Below are positions 52,478-64,000 of a stretch of 64,000 nucleotides of DNA, in pieces. The number at the start of each line of letters is the position of its first letter. Within the stretch, counting starts at the first letter, position 1. The notes beneath the pieces are model-generated. The model worked only from the letters and a program-made list of their open reading frames with translations, did not search any database and was not told where the DNA came from. The translations under genes and the position numbers were made by a program. The stretch is taken from contig JBAMDO010000242.1 in assembly GCA_037074765.1 (NCBI GenBank), positions 1-64,000 on the forward strand, written 5' to 3'. This DNA is from Mansonella perstans. Taxonomy: Eukaryota; Nematoda; Chromadorea; Rhabditida; Onchocercidae.

Positions 52478-55400
52478 ATGGGTGTTCCAAAGTTTTATCG
52501 ATGGATTAGCGAGCGTTATCCATGTTTAAGTGAAGTGGTTCAAAATGAACAGGTTAATTCGTCTGATAATTATTTTTCCAGTCGCCTTTTCTCCGTTTTT
52601 TTTTTTTTTTTTATCGCATTGTTTTTTTTTTTTTGTTTTCATTAATGCGAAAATTTAATTGGATATGTTTCGGAAACTTGCAACAAATATTGTGAACAAA
52701 TTTTGAGTAATGATCGATCAGGTAGGCAAATCAAGATCACGGCAGATCTCGAAAACTAATTGAATGAATTGAAAAGACACGTAACAGGTAGTAGATTTTA
52801 ATAGTTAGATCATCATTATAAAATGACTGGAAATCTCAATAATTTCAGATTCCGGAATTTGATAATTTATATTTGGATATGAATGGTATTATACATACTT
52901 GTTCTCATCCGGATGATGAAAATGTTTCGTTTCGAATTTCCGAGGAGCAAATTTTCCATGATATTTTCAATTACATTGATGTAGGTGGAATTATCGTAAT
53001 TCATTGATTTGCATTTTGTGAAACAAATTGTATGTTTGAGCTGTTAGTAAAGGAAAAACTTACAAATTTATTTTAGTGTCTTTTTGGCATAATTAAGCCG
53101 AAAAAAGTGTTTTTCATGGCTGTCGATGGCGTAGCACCACGTGCTAAGATGAACCAACAAAGGGCACGGCGTTTTATGTCTGTTTTTCATCATATGTTTC
53201 GAAATTCACACTATATTAGTGATTAATTTATTATAATCCTCTTTTAATTGTCTATTTTACGATCCAAATATGTTTCGTAATTGTTGTTTGAGCAGCCGAA
53301 ATAGTCATAACGTTAGATTTCCCCGCTTTAGAACTTTATTATTCCATAATTTTTTGAGTCCACAGCATTAAAGTGAGGAAGAAAGAGTATAATAATTATG
53401 GTATAGCATTAAAATGAACTTTGTTTTTATTTCGTTCTTGAAGGTCCGCGAAAAATGCACAAGAAGCTGTAAATAAGGCGAAGAGGCGTGGAGTACGAAT
53501 TCCCGATGAGAAGCCATTTGATTCGAATTGTATTACGCCAGGTTTGCATACTGTTTGATGTTATGATATTTTGGAGATTTTATGTTTCTGATACTTTTAA
53601 TGCCTTCATTACTTTAGGAAGAACTTTCGTTTTTGCTTTTGTTTTTTAGAATACTTTGCAATCAAATAACTTTAATTGGTAAAAGTACAGTAGCTAAAGT
53701 GCATGCGGAAATCATTTAATGTTATGAATATAACAAAGGTTACGATTAGCTGGACAGCAATGAAAATACATTAGAATATTCGAGGATTCACATAATATCG
53801 ACATTTGTCGTTTGATTTATGACACTGGATCACTTAAGGTACGCAGTTTATGGCTCGTCTCCATGAACAACTACAGTATTTTGTGCAAATGAAAATTGCT
53901 ACGGACAGTTGTTGGCAAGGATTACGGATATATCTTTCTGGTCACAATGTTAGTCGTACTTGATATGTACTTTTTTTACCACGAAATCATATGAGCTTCA
54001 TTTTGCTTTACTGCTGGAAGAAGTAATATTTGGACGGCAAAAGAACGGCATACATCGAATGGACACAATTGTAAACTTGACGTTTTGTTACAATGTAAAA
54101 CAATCGTCTTAATTTCAAATCAATCTAATTTCGTTTTTGCACCACTCGGATTTTGATAATTTACTGTTATGTTCATTAAATTAGTGTGGTCTGTTTTTTG
54201 AAATCTAGTTTGCAGTGTCCTGGAGAAGGTGAACATAAAATAATGGATTTTATTCGTAGTGAAAGAAGTCAGTCTAATTATGACGCTAACACAAGACATT
54301 GCCTGTACGGCCTTGATGCAGATTTGGCAAGTTTTCTTCATATTTTTCATAGCACATTGAGAATTGATGAAATAAAAAAATATCAGTGATGTATTTAGAT
54401 AATGCTAGGATTATGTTCGCATGAACCTCATCTTGCTTTACTGCGAGAAGAGGTGAAATTTGGAAGGCAAAAGAATCGTAACGAGAAACATAGGTTGGAG
54501 CTTCATATATTGGTTAATTTATAAAATTGTAGTTAGTGTATGAATATTAAATAACAATTTGGTTTGAAGAAAATCAAATTCAGATGTTTGTGCGAAATTT
54601 TTCTTATTTATTGGGAATTCAAACTATAGTGGCTAGAAATTTTGAACTAAGACAAAGTGATAAGTTGACAGAATCCTGCCACAAATTTTGGTCGGAATTT
54701 CAGAATGAGAGCGGATGAAATAACATTTCATTTATTGCATCTTTCTTTGCTCCGAGAATATCTTTCATGGGAATTTTATTCATTAAAGGTAATTGTTTTA
54801 TTTTTAGTATTTCGTGTTTCTGCAACACTTTTTAAGGAACCTTATACATTTAAGGATTTTTTGAAATCTCATTTTAAATTTTAGGAAAAGCTGTCATTTG
54901 ATTACGATTTAGAGTCAGTGATTGATGATTGGGTACTTATGGGTTTTCTTATTGGTAACGACTTTATACCTCATCTTCCTGATGTTCATATATATGAAGA
55001 TGCTTTACCTCGTCTCTACGCTACATATAACGAAGTACTACCTCAGTTAGATGGTACGTATAGCGCTAATTTATTACAAATTGTCAACTCGGGAATTTTA
55101 ATTAAAAAATGGTCGATTACGGAACATTTTGTACTGAATGTGTTCAGTTTTGGTATCGTTTGCAGGTTATATTAATGAAGCTGGTGTTTTAAATTTAAAG
55201 CGTTTCGAAATTTTCCTAAAAAATTTTGCAAAGAATGATAGGAGGAATTTCATCGAAAAAATGGATGATGAAGCATATCTCAGTTCTAAAAGAACCCCGA
55301 CTGCTTGGCGAAGCAGTGCTTTAACTTCTCCGAACGATCATCAGAATCATGTCAGATTTGTGCTATTTTTGAGAAACTTCCCAATTTTCTGTTTTTTAAT

Positions 55401-58400
55401 ATTTTTACCTTGAAACTGAGGCAGAGATCTAGTAAAATCATCTATTTAAATTCTTCGCATTTTAGAATTTGGAGCCGTTTGATCTCTCTGATGCTGAAAA
55501 TACTGATAAAGAAGTTACTGATAAAGATTCTCATAAAGGAGCATTTGATTCCTTCAGCAGTGCTTCTGACGAATCTGACACAATAGCTTTAACTGCTACG
55601 AAGACATTATCTCGTAAGTTCTCGAACATGGAGAGCAAGGAATGTCTTCATATTCATTAATTACTTTTGCTTAATTGTTTTGCTGCTAAGTCTCGAATAT
55701 ATTTTTTTTTAGATGGATATTTTGGTTTAGACAGAGACTCAGATAGCGAACTGCCAACTGCCCAATTAGATGACGAAAGCTATGAAAATGATTGTGATGT
55801 ATGTTTAAAATTGGAAAAAATTTGATCAGTATCATTATATAGTGTTTTTATGGATATTAAATTTTGTTTAAATTATTTTTGTTGTAGTTATCTTGGACCC
55901 CAGTGATCAACAGGGCCTTCAAGAATCACAAACGTGATTATTATAGTGATAAGATGAAGTATAGAAATATAAGTAAAGAAGAATTACGTGAACAATCAGA
56001 AGGATACATTCGTGCAATTCAGTGGAATTTACATTACTACTATCATGGATGTTGTAGTTGGAGCTGGTACATCTTTCTAAAACATTGCATTTCTCAAACT
56101 CAGGTTTAATTCAGTACTAATTCTATTTTGTTTTGTTTTTAGGTTTTATCCACATCATTATGCTCCTTATATATCGGACATTTCTGATTTCGCCGAAATG
56201 GAAATGAATTTTGATTTGAATACACCATTCAAGCCATTTGAGCAATTATTGGCTGTACTGCCTTCAGCTAGTTCCGATTGTTTGCCATTTCCTTATCGCG
56301 TAATAAATTCATAATTGTTTTTCATTATTATCTGAGGAGTAATTTTGCATCTAGTAATTGCATTTCTAATGATTAATCGTATTCATAAGGTATTAGGAAT
56401 TATCTGTTAAAGTTAAGTAGTTATTGTCAGATATGAGCTATTATAAATTTAACATGATATTACATATTAGTTATCATTATTATCATTCATCCCGTATCTC
56501 TATGCCGAACAGAACAGTCTCAGACTCTTCATGGAGATCTAACAGTTAGAACCGTTTATTCACATTTTGAGTTATATAATTGTAAATTTATAATCTAGGA
56601 GCTTATGAGTGATCCAAAAAGTCCAATTTTTGACTTTTATCCGGAACAGTTTGACACTGATTTAAATGGCAAGAAGAATGATTGGGAAGCAGTTGTTCTG
56701 ATACCATTCATTAATGCAGATCGCCTTTTGCAAGCCATGGCAATCAAAGAACATTTATTAACTGATGAGGTAATTTTTTTTTCCTTTTAACTGGATATTT
56801 TACAGTTAACGTTAATATTTTGAACATATCAAATAATGAAATATTTAAAGGAACGACAGAGAAATATACACGGTCCTCATCTGCTGTTTACTTATGACCC
56901 CTCATCATCACATGTTCTGAAATCTACATTCCCCGACACTTTTCCTGATATTCAGGAATGCACTGTGAAGTAAGCGCTGTATACTGGTTTTTTTAACAGT
57001 AAATATAAATTTTTTAAATTTTTCGGATGTGAATTTTAAGTTTTTCTCATTTTTTTGATAAATGGGTATTATTTTAGAATAGAAGAAATAGGAATGAATC
57101 AATTTCGCATATCGCGTAATCAAGTAGTGCACAGCTTGTTACCTGGAGTCAAACTGGATGTTGTATTTCCTGGTTTTCCAACAATGAAACACTTACCTCA
57201 TATTGCTGAACTTCGTTTGGCGGATATCAGAGTGTTCCAGCAACCGTCCAGAAAACAGTCAATGATTCTAAAAATTACAAGCAAACCGGAGCTCGAAAAG
57301 GTTCATTTTTTGAAGTCCTCGGCTGTTTCGAATTAAATTTGAAAGAGCAACTATCAAAAAGACTGAATTGTGTTGATAAAGAAAGTTATCCAACGAGAAG
57401 TCAAGTACCTCTTCAATTTATTTCATGCTTTCAAAATATTTATTGGGGATTATATCTTGGAAGTATGAAACAGGTTAAAGGGATACTTTATTCTTTGTTG
57501 GAAATTTATGTTGAGTAGCTATGTTTTGGTAGTTGACTCCATTGTGATAATAGTTATTAATTATTGATAGAATGGACTTTTATGTTGGTCGCTTGCAAAA
57601 AAAAGAAAAACTGATATTAGATGTAAATTAAATAAATATTGTGCTCTGTTTTACAGGACATGCTGGATGTAGCATCTGATTTAATTGGAAAAGAAGTTCA
57701 TGTGAATTGGCCTTTGCTTAAGATGGCTTTAGTGCAGGAAATATGGACTGCTGATAAAAAGTTTATCTTTCTAAATCCATTTCACTTAGTAATTTAATAC
57801 AGTAAATGATTTGGTGTCTGCGGTGAGCCTCTCTCTGTCTAAAAACAACAGAAGTACCTTGGGAAGTATGCTATATTGAATGAGTTTTAATAAGCTGAAC
57901 ATCACAAATGCAGTTCTTTTCCAGATACAGCAAAACCGTTGACGACGAAATTATTTGCGACAATCTTTCGGAAGAAGATCAAAATGTAAACAATGGTTAT
58001 GTTAACATCACTCGGGCGAAGTTAGCGTTTAAAACATGTCGCATTAATCTTTTGTGTTATTATAGTTCTTTTGGCGAAATGTTCAAGCATTAAACGTGTA
58101 ACCTTCAGATTTTCAAGTTTAACTTCAACACATAAAGTTCTACATCCTTTTTTTAGTGAGTTTGAAAGGCGAGGCATTGATGCTGGTGAACAGAAAGGTC
58201 TGGCTTTAGTACGAATAGTCCAAGGGATGCGGAAATGTTTCGAAGAGCAACAAGTGATAGTTAAGCGATTTTATGCTGATCCCGACATTGTAATCCCTGT
58301 ATCTCTTTCACTTGTGGTACAGGTCAGTTTGTTATTAATGTTATTTCTTTAATTTTTTTCTGCAATATTTTGAACGGCACAACGTGAAATGTGAAAACAA

Positions 58401-61400
58401 GACAGAATAGGATATTTCTGGACGGTTCTGGCCCGCATATTTAAATATCGCAATAGATGTTCTGACTTCAAAAAAAAAAAAAAAAAAAAAAAGAATGCTT
58501 TCAAACAATTTAAAGTTACGCAGTTAGTAATTATTATTAACCTAATTTGTTGCGTTTTTCAGAATGCATTGGAGGATTGGAACTCTGAATGTTCTGTTGA
58601 CGATATGTACCCAATTAATAACCAAGTTTTCATTTCTTCAGTTGAAAGTAAATATTATGGTTTCCTTGGATTTATCAAGGAAAATAATCTGGCAAATAAA
58701 GGTAGGGTACTTGTTTTTTTGCTAATGAGTAGTCATTGCTAAGCAAGTTTGTGAAGTTAACTACTAGTGGATTCTTTGTTTTCGTTATAGGGACACTTAC
58801 TGTTTCATGCGAAATTCCGTCGACGGCAGATGTGAGCTTCTACGACATTATAGCAAATTATGATCACTATGCCCTGCAATGGTACAGCGTGTATGAAGTA
58901 GCAAGATTTTTGCATAGTAAGTTTGGAATTTTGTTGGAGAAATGAACTTGCTAAAAATTATTTTTTTGCACTCTTTGATGTTTGTTCGATTCTTTTTGTT
59001 TGCATCATATTTGATTTCAATGTAAAAAAATTTTTTACAGCCACTGTTGATGTTGTTAATCGTATCACTGGCTGCATTTATGTTTTACTGGATGAACCTC
59101 ATTTAGTATCAGCTAAAAGTGCTCTGCTGAATAAAGTCAATATTGGTCTTGGATTGAAATTCACAAAAAGGAATCAAATTGTCAGTTTTCTTCTTTTATT
59201 TTTTTTATACTTCTATGTATTGAAAATTCAAACTTATTCGCTATTCGATGCTCTTGCATTCAGTTTGAGACAGGAATTCTTTTTGTTGTGTAATTAAATA
59301 ATATATGAGAATTTCAAGGAACATTTAGATGAATAAAGCCATATTCAGGTGCCAGATTTTACACGTCGTTCATCGGAGGGACATTGCTTATATTCGTTAA
59401 GAGCGTTCGATATAATTCGAAATTACAAACAAAAGTATGGAAGAATTTGAAAGAATAAAAATGATTTAAATTAAAGTTGATCAGTTTTGATGCGTTGCAG
59501 CCTAATGCTTAATACGCTGTGAGAATTATGATTGATTTTCTTATACTTGATTTTTCTTGTTGTCTTCATATTAGTGTTTGCAGGTATCCTGGAGTATTCA
59601 TATATCTTGAAAAAATGAATAATTTTCAAGAACAGATCTTTCTCAAACAGATATTTCCAGAATTTAAAGGGAAAGAATTAAATGAAAAACTGGAAGGTAA
59701 ATTCATTAAAATTCATTACAGAGTTATTTTCATTTTCCATTGTTGTTATAACTTGCTGCTACCAATTTGTTGTCAAGTGAGCATTAAATACAATAATGCC
59801 ATTATGTTATTTTCCTCTATATTTCTCACTGATGGCAAAATTCACAGATCACATTGTTATTATGTCGTCAGTTTGTCTCACCGAATTATTTGAATCGATC
59901 TTGCTACTTTGAGCTCAAGTAGTTTTTATGATAGAGACTGAAAAACTAATGAATTAATCAATATAATTTGATTATAGAATTGAAAGAGTTTTTACGCACT
60001 ATTATACCAAAGGATAATCTAGAATCAGCTGATGGTATTTTTGTGGATTCTGGTATTTTGAAAGAACTTGAAAGACGATTACAGGCTGTTATTCACAAAA
60101 ATGGATTTAAACAAGCTTGCAAACGACTTGCAGTTAAGCCTCGTGCTATTTTTATGGTATGTTATTTTGAATAGGTTCAGTGAAACGGATGGAAATATTG
60201 CGTAAATCATTAGTATTAAACTAATAAGCATTCTTCAATAAATCGGAAAATAAAGCTATTTAGACGGAATTGTGTAAAGGAGATATCATGCCAGACCCAA
60301 AAGCTGAGTTTCGTTTACTGGATCGAGTCATTTGCGTCAAAAAACTTCACAGAGCTCCATTTGGCAAATTTGGTACTGTTATTGGACTAATTAATGAAGG
60401 AACAGGGAAGAAAATCGATGTATTATTTGATGAACCATATTTTGGGGGTCAGACTATGCGGTTTGTTTTTTGTGAAGTTTTTTTCTTTAAAAATGTTTGA
60501 GAAAAAAAATTTTACCTGCTTTTTAGTAAGTTTCGTAATAAGTAAAAAAGAGTGGAATATTCATGTAGTTTGAGTTAAGCAGAGAAAGTGATATCATCTG
60601 TTGTCCAACGAAGACCAGAAAAGATGTGATAGTCGCTTGTTGAATGAATGGTAAATTAAAGGATAAGTTTAATCTTGATATGTCAAAGCTGTAACAACAT
60701 TATATACGAGAGATGTACTTATTGATCACACATTTTTCTTACAAACTTTTTTTTACCTCAGATTTATAAGATATATGAGAAAGATAGATCCAGATAATAT
60801 CATTTAGAAGTAGCATGGCAAGTGGAGCTCGATTGCCGATGTCTTCGCTGATTAACATAACACATGGGAAACGAATGCGAAAGGAAATCCCAACGATTGA
60901 ACCTATGTTACGCCAAGTTACAGCTAAAACCCATCAGCAGATTCCATTTGAAGCTTCTAAAGCAGTTTCAAAAAATGAAATGTCCGTACCGGGAACTGTA
61001 AGTTTTAGATCTTGTCTTCGTAAATGTAGATATAATAAACATATCATATTTGATCCATTGGGAAGTTAGTATTGATGCAGTAATTTTGGAGCACAATTGT
61101 GATGATATTTTCAAGTTGCCTGTCAAATTCAAATATCTTTTATTGTTGAAGTTTCTAGATTAAGAATAAATTTCGTTCATGTGTAGCATCTTTATCTATC
61201 TGCCTGTCTATAGTATTTTCAATATTAAGTTTGGAAATCAGGTTTTTTCTTGGCTTAATATGTCTTCTGAATAAAAGTGAACTCAGCAGTTCGACTTTTA
61301 AATATTAAGGATCAAAAATTGTATCCAGAAACCCTTGAGCTGATATCCTGTCTATTTTTTATTTTTCTCCTGCCAGCAAAATACTGCACAAGTGCCAAAC

Positions 61401-63288
61401 ATCCCTTTATTCAGAAAGATATTCTTAAAAAAATGGATTCTTTTCTGAATCTATCAACTCTAATTATCAGTATTTAAATCGAATTTATGACAATTATTAT
61501 AGGAACCATCTACCTCAAGAAATGGATGGAAATCAAGAAATTCTCAAGTATCTTGTCAGAAAGATTCATGGCACGATGGTGATTCTAGATTCAAAATAAG
61601 AAAACAATCTTCAACCGCTGCTGTTATGCATGGCGCTACTGTAACAAAAGGGACGAGTGCAACAGTGAGTGGGAAATGGGAATCAGAAGTTAGGCCGAAA
61701 TGTGCATTTACAAATAATTCATTGGGTTTCGAACCGCAGGTAGTTTTCTAAATCTTTTTAATGTAATAATATCTATGTATCCTTTTTCTAAAGTTGGTGC
61801 ACGTGCTTCGCCTTCTTATCTGAACGCATTTTTTCTTCGATATTTATTTTGAAGCAAATCATGTCAAATCAACTGTAAAACAATCTGATAATGCGGCAGA
61901 CTTATTCATTAATTCAAAATGCTAGATTATAGGATTGAGGAATTTAAGTTTCGAAATATTTTGAGGTAGAAGAAGAGAAAGGAAAAAGTGAATCGCGCGC
62001 GAATGTAGTTCAACGTCCGGGAAAAATGAGATATGGAGTAAAGTTTGGGAAAGTAGAAGTTGGTAACAAGATAGTAAAAAATGCTGCTATTAGCGGAATT
62101 TCATCGTGCAATAGTTTTAATCCACATCGGGAATATGTTTCGCCAGAGAGAGCTTTTGGAGTTCGGTCTGAAGGACCTTTTAAAAATTCAACATTCGATG
62201 GATCGTCACAAAATCATGATAGAATTTGGAAATCGCCGAAACAATCAGAATTTAATGTTAGTGGGAATGCAGATTACGGACAGATTGGATTGAGTGATGC
62301 GAGTAATTCTATTTTGAAGCAACCTGGTTTTGATAAAAATATCGGCAATCAGTATGCAGGAGATATAGCAATGCATAATGATGGTGAAGAAATGAAAAAA
62401 AGCAAACAGCATCATGGATATTCACGAGTATGGTTTGGATGTCAGTCCGTGAAACCGAAAGATTGTCCTTCAGGCTCCCTTGAAGGAACTTGTACAGAGC
62501 AGTCTAGTTTTAAACCTACTCGTATTCAGAAACGCATGTCACTGGAGAAAAAGATCAGCAGGATTCCTTCTCCTGAACGGATCACATTGCTTAAAAAAAG
62601 CAGTTCTCAGGATGTGGGAAATATGACATTGTCAGCTGCCACCGAACAACTGAAAGAATCTAAAAAAACAGTGGGATTCAGAAATCGAAAGCAAGAAACG
62701 ACAACTTCTCGGGAAAGTAATCCGATTGAAGAATTAACTGAACAACTCAGTAAACAACGATTGCATACCCCAGCAGAATTAAATAACATGAGTACAGCGT
62801 GTTCATCGTCCAGTTCGGTAACTGTTATCAATTTCGGTAGTTCGCGATTTTAGAATATTAAGTGAAATGTATTCTTTTTGTTAGTTTTATTAGTCAATAG
62901 AAAATCAATTTTAGACTAGAGATTGAAATTTTAAAAAGCTACTATCAATATAATTTTCTTTGAACTGAATTTAATTTGAAATGCTTTGCAGAACAACGCA
63001 CAGGAAGAAATTCTGCTACGAAAATCTAAACAGGTGAGTCAAAAACGCGATACATCTCCCAGTCCTGCTACTACTACTGCAGAATCAGCCACATCAGATG
63101 CTGTTAAGGAAGCAACGCAATCTGAAAGTTGTACTGAATTAAATTTGAATGATAGAAATTGTTCTACAACAAGTTCGCCTAACTCTACTTTACATTCGGT
63201 TGTTTCGACAACAAACAAAAGAAGACCTCGAAAATCTCGTGTAGTTGCAAATTTGGGATATAATTCTAAACATTTATCAGGAGAATAA
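52478..63288 (+). CDS. xrn-1: 5'-3' exoribonuclease XRN1
   Basis: Cytoplasmic exonuclease that degrades decapped 5'-monophosphate mRNA. My model has about 31 exons and 1,750 aa. Exon 1 (52478-52552) begins [15 protein letters not shown]. All catalytic acidic motifs are visible: DMNGIIH (52849-52980), [19 protein letters not shown] (53077-53177), GEGEHKIM and LDADL (54216-54326), [10 protein letters not shown] (54885-55053). Middle exons to 57300 match the conserved N-terminal nuclease. Exons 57657-60156 match the PAZ/KOW-like region (GKEVHVNWP). Exon 60264-60460 is the SH3-like segment ([21 protein letters not shown]), and 60811-60997 follows with LINITHG. The last exons (61503-61739, 61966-62817, 62992-63288) encode a low-complexity tail ending in basic RRPRKSR. 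Phases close throughout except at 57914-58156, where the boundary is uncertain. The intron after 54326 uses a GC donor. Confidence 0.92.
54327..54398 (+). other. GC-AG intron in XRN1
   Basis: The exon ending in the LDADL motif at 54326 is followed by GCAAGT, not GT. The next exon, starting at 54399 after TATTTAG, resumes in phase with IMLGL, exactly as in other XRN1 proteins. No alternative GT donor keeps the conserved sequence. This is a short (72-base) GC-AG intron. Confidence 0.85.
58471..58492. repeat. A tract of about 22 bases in XRN1 intron
   Basis: A pure run of A lies in the intron between the exons ending at 58322 and starting at 58563. It could be a simple homopolymer or the tail of an unrecognised retrocopy, as the preceding ~100 bases are slightly less AT-rich. 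No target-site duplication was identified. Confidence 0.6.
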
Positions 63289-64000
63289 TCTTTTATAACT
63301 ATTCATTGTTTCAACTTTAAATATGAAGGAAAAAAGTTATTTTTGTTTGATTTTTTTTTTTTATGATTAAGGAAGAAGAGAAATTTTTTGCACCCATTGG
63401 ATGTGTTTAAATGCTAATCTTTTTTTTTTTTTTTTTTTTTCTATTATATTTCTTTCAACTATATTATTTTGTTGTACTGTATTGATTGACCTAACATTAC
63501 TTTTGTTATTTGCATACACGCGTAACAAAAAAAGAATCTACAGTAAACATATATCTATATATATATATAGTAGTATTGATATATATATTGAAAAGATGCC
63601 AATTCATATTATAAGTTTAGCTAAATACTACTTCTTACCAATTTTACTAGTTTTTTAAATATACTACTCATTACTAATCTTATTACTTTTTTTTCAAAAT
63701 ACTACTCCTTACTAATTTTATTACTTTTTTCAATCAATATATTGCATTATGAAAGTATAATGATTGCTATGTCTATTTAACGATTTTATGTAATGTATTT
63801 ATATTTATTTCATATAGAACGAAATCAAATTTTCATTCTCCTCATTAAATCAATCAAAAATAAATTTTGGAATCTTTTGCTTTTGCTTTCTCTATAACAT
63901 AGCAAATAAAATTATTTTCTCTAACATATAAAAATATTATTAAACTAATCTATAAATCAAACACAAACTGATTGTACAGGACATTGGATACTGTTTACTC
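63289..64000. other. XRN1 3' flank, AT-rich
   Basis: About 710 bp after the XRN1 stop, presumably its 3' UTR and flank. It contains a T run at about 63421-63440, a TA-rich dinucleotide tract at about 63549-63590, imperfect repeats of a TACTACTC-ACTAAT-TTATTACTTTTTT unit at about 63640-63735, and AATAAA-type signals near 63858 and 63903. No gene was recognised. Confidence 0.55.

Overview
The window looks like nuclear DNA from a filarial-type nematode. It is very AT-rich, with short exons, many small introns, nematode-style TTTCAG acceptors and start codons sitting just downstream of likely spliced-leader acceptors. The species is not identified. A possible Wolbachia-derived fragment would fit a filarial host.

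Six protein-coding genes fill most of the window. From left to right they are: (1) an SHPRH-type SNF2/RING ubiquitin ligase, minus strand, 1419-13771, about 30 exons and about 1,432 aa; (2) a small RCC1-repeat protein resembling RCCD1, minus, one exon, 14614-15576; (3) a NUDT9-type ADP-ribose pyrophosphatase, plus, 16057-17762, five exons; (4) an SRSF2/rsp-4-type SR splicing factor, plus, 18493-20620, three exons; (5) a giant apolipophorin/apoB-like lipid-transfer protein, minus, 22450-49622, roughly 60 exons and about 3,100 aa; (6) the cytoplasmic 5'-3' exoribonuclease XRN1, plus, 52478-63288, about 31 exons and about 1,750 aa. In (1), (3), (4) and (6) I traced exon phases by eye and they join consistently, apart from one uncertain junction in XRN1. 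In (5) the phases were checked for the N-terminal third and the last exons; the middle is approximate.

The RCC1-like and NUDT9 genes are divergent and share about 480 bp. The apolipophorin and XRN1 genes are divergent and share about 2.9 kb, which holds a decayed RTE-type LINE fragment and a 19-bp minisatellite. The SR and apolipophorin genes converge. The six genes (DNA-damage tolerance, an RCC1-repeat protein of unknown role, nucleotide sanitation, splicing, lipid transport, mRNA decay) do not form one pathway, so the order is ordinary eukaryotic neighbourhood.

The most interesting material lies in the apolipophorin introns. One holds a broken cysteinyl-tRNA synthetase fragment of bacterial character (36028-36200), a candidate Wolbachia-to-nucleus transfer ending about 17 bp from a splice acceptor. 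Another holds a rearranged 5S rRNA pseudogene (43055-43176). The apolipophorin also has a von Willebrand A-like C-terminal region and a dibasic cleavage-like motif. No CRISPR array or tRNA gene was recognised.
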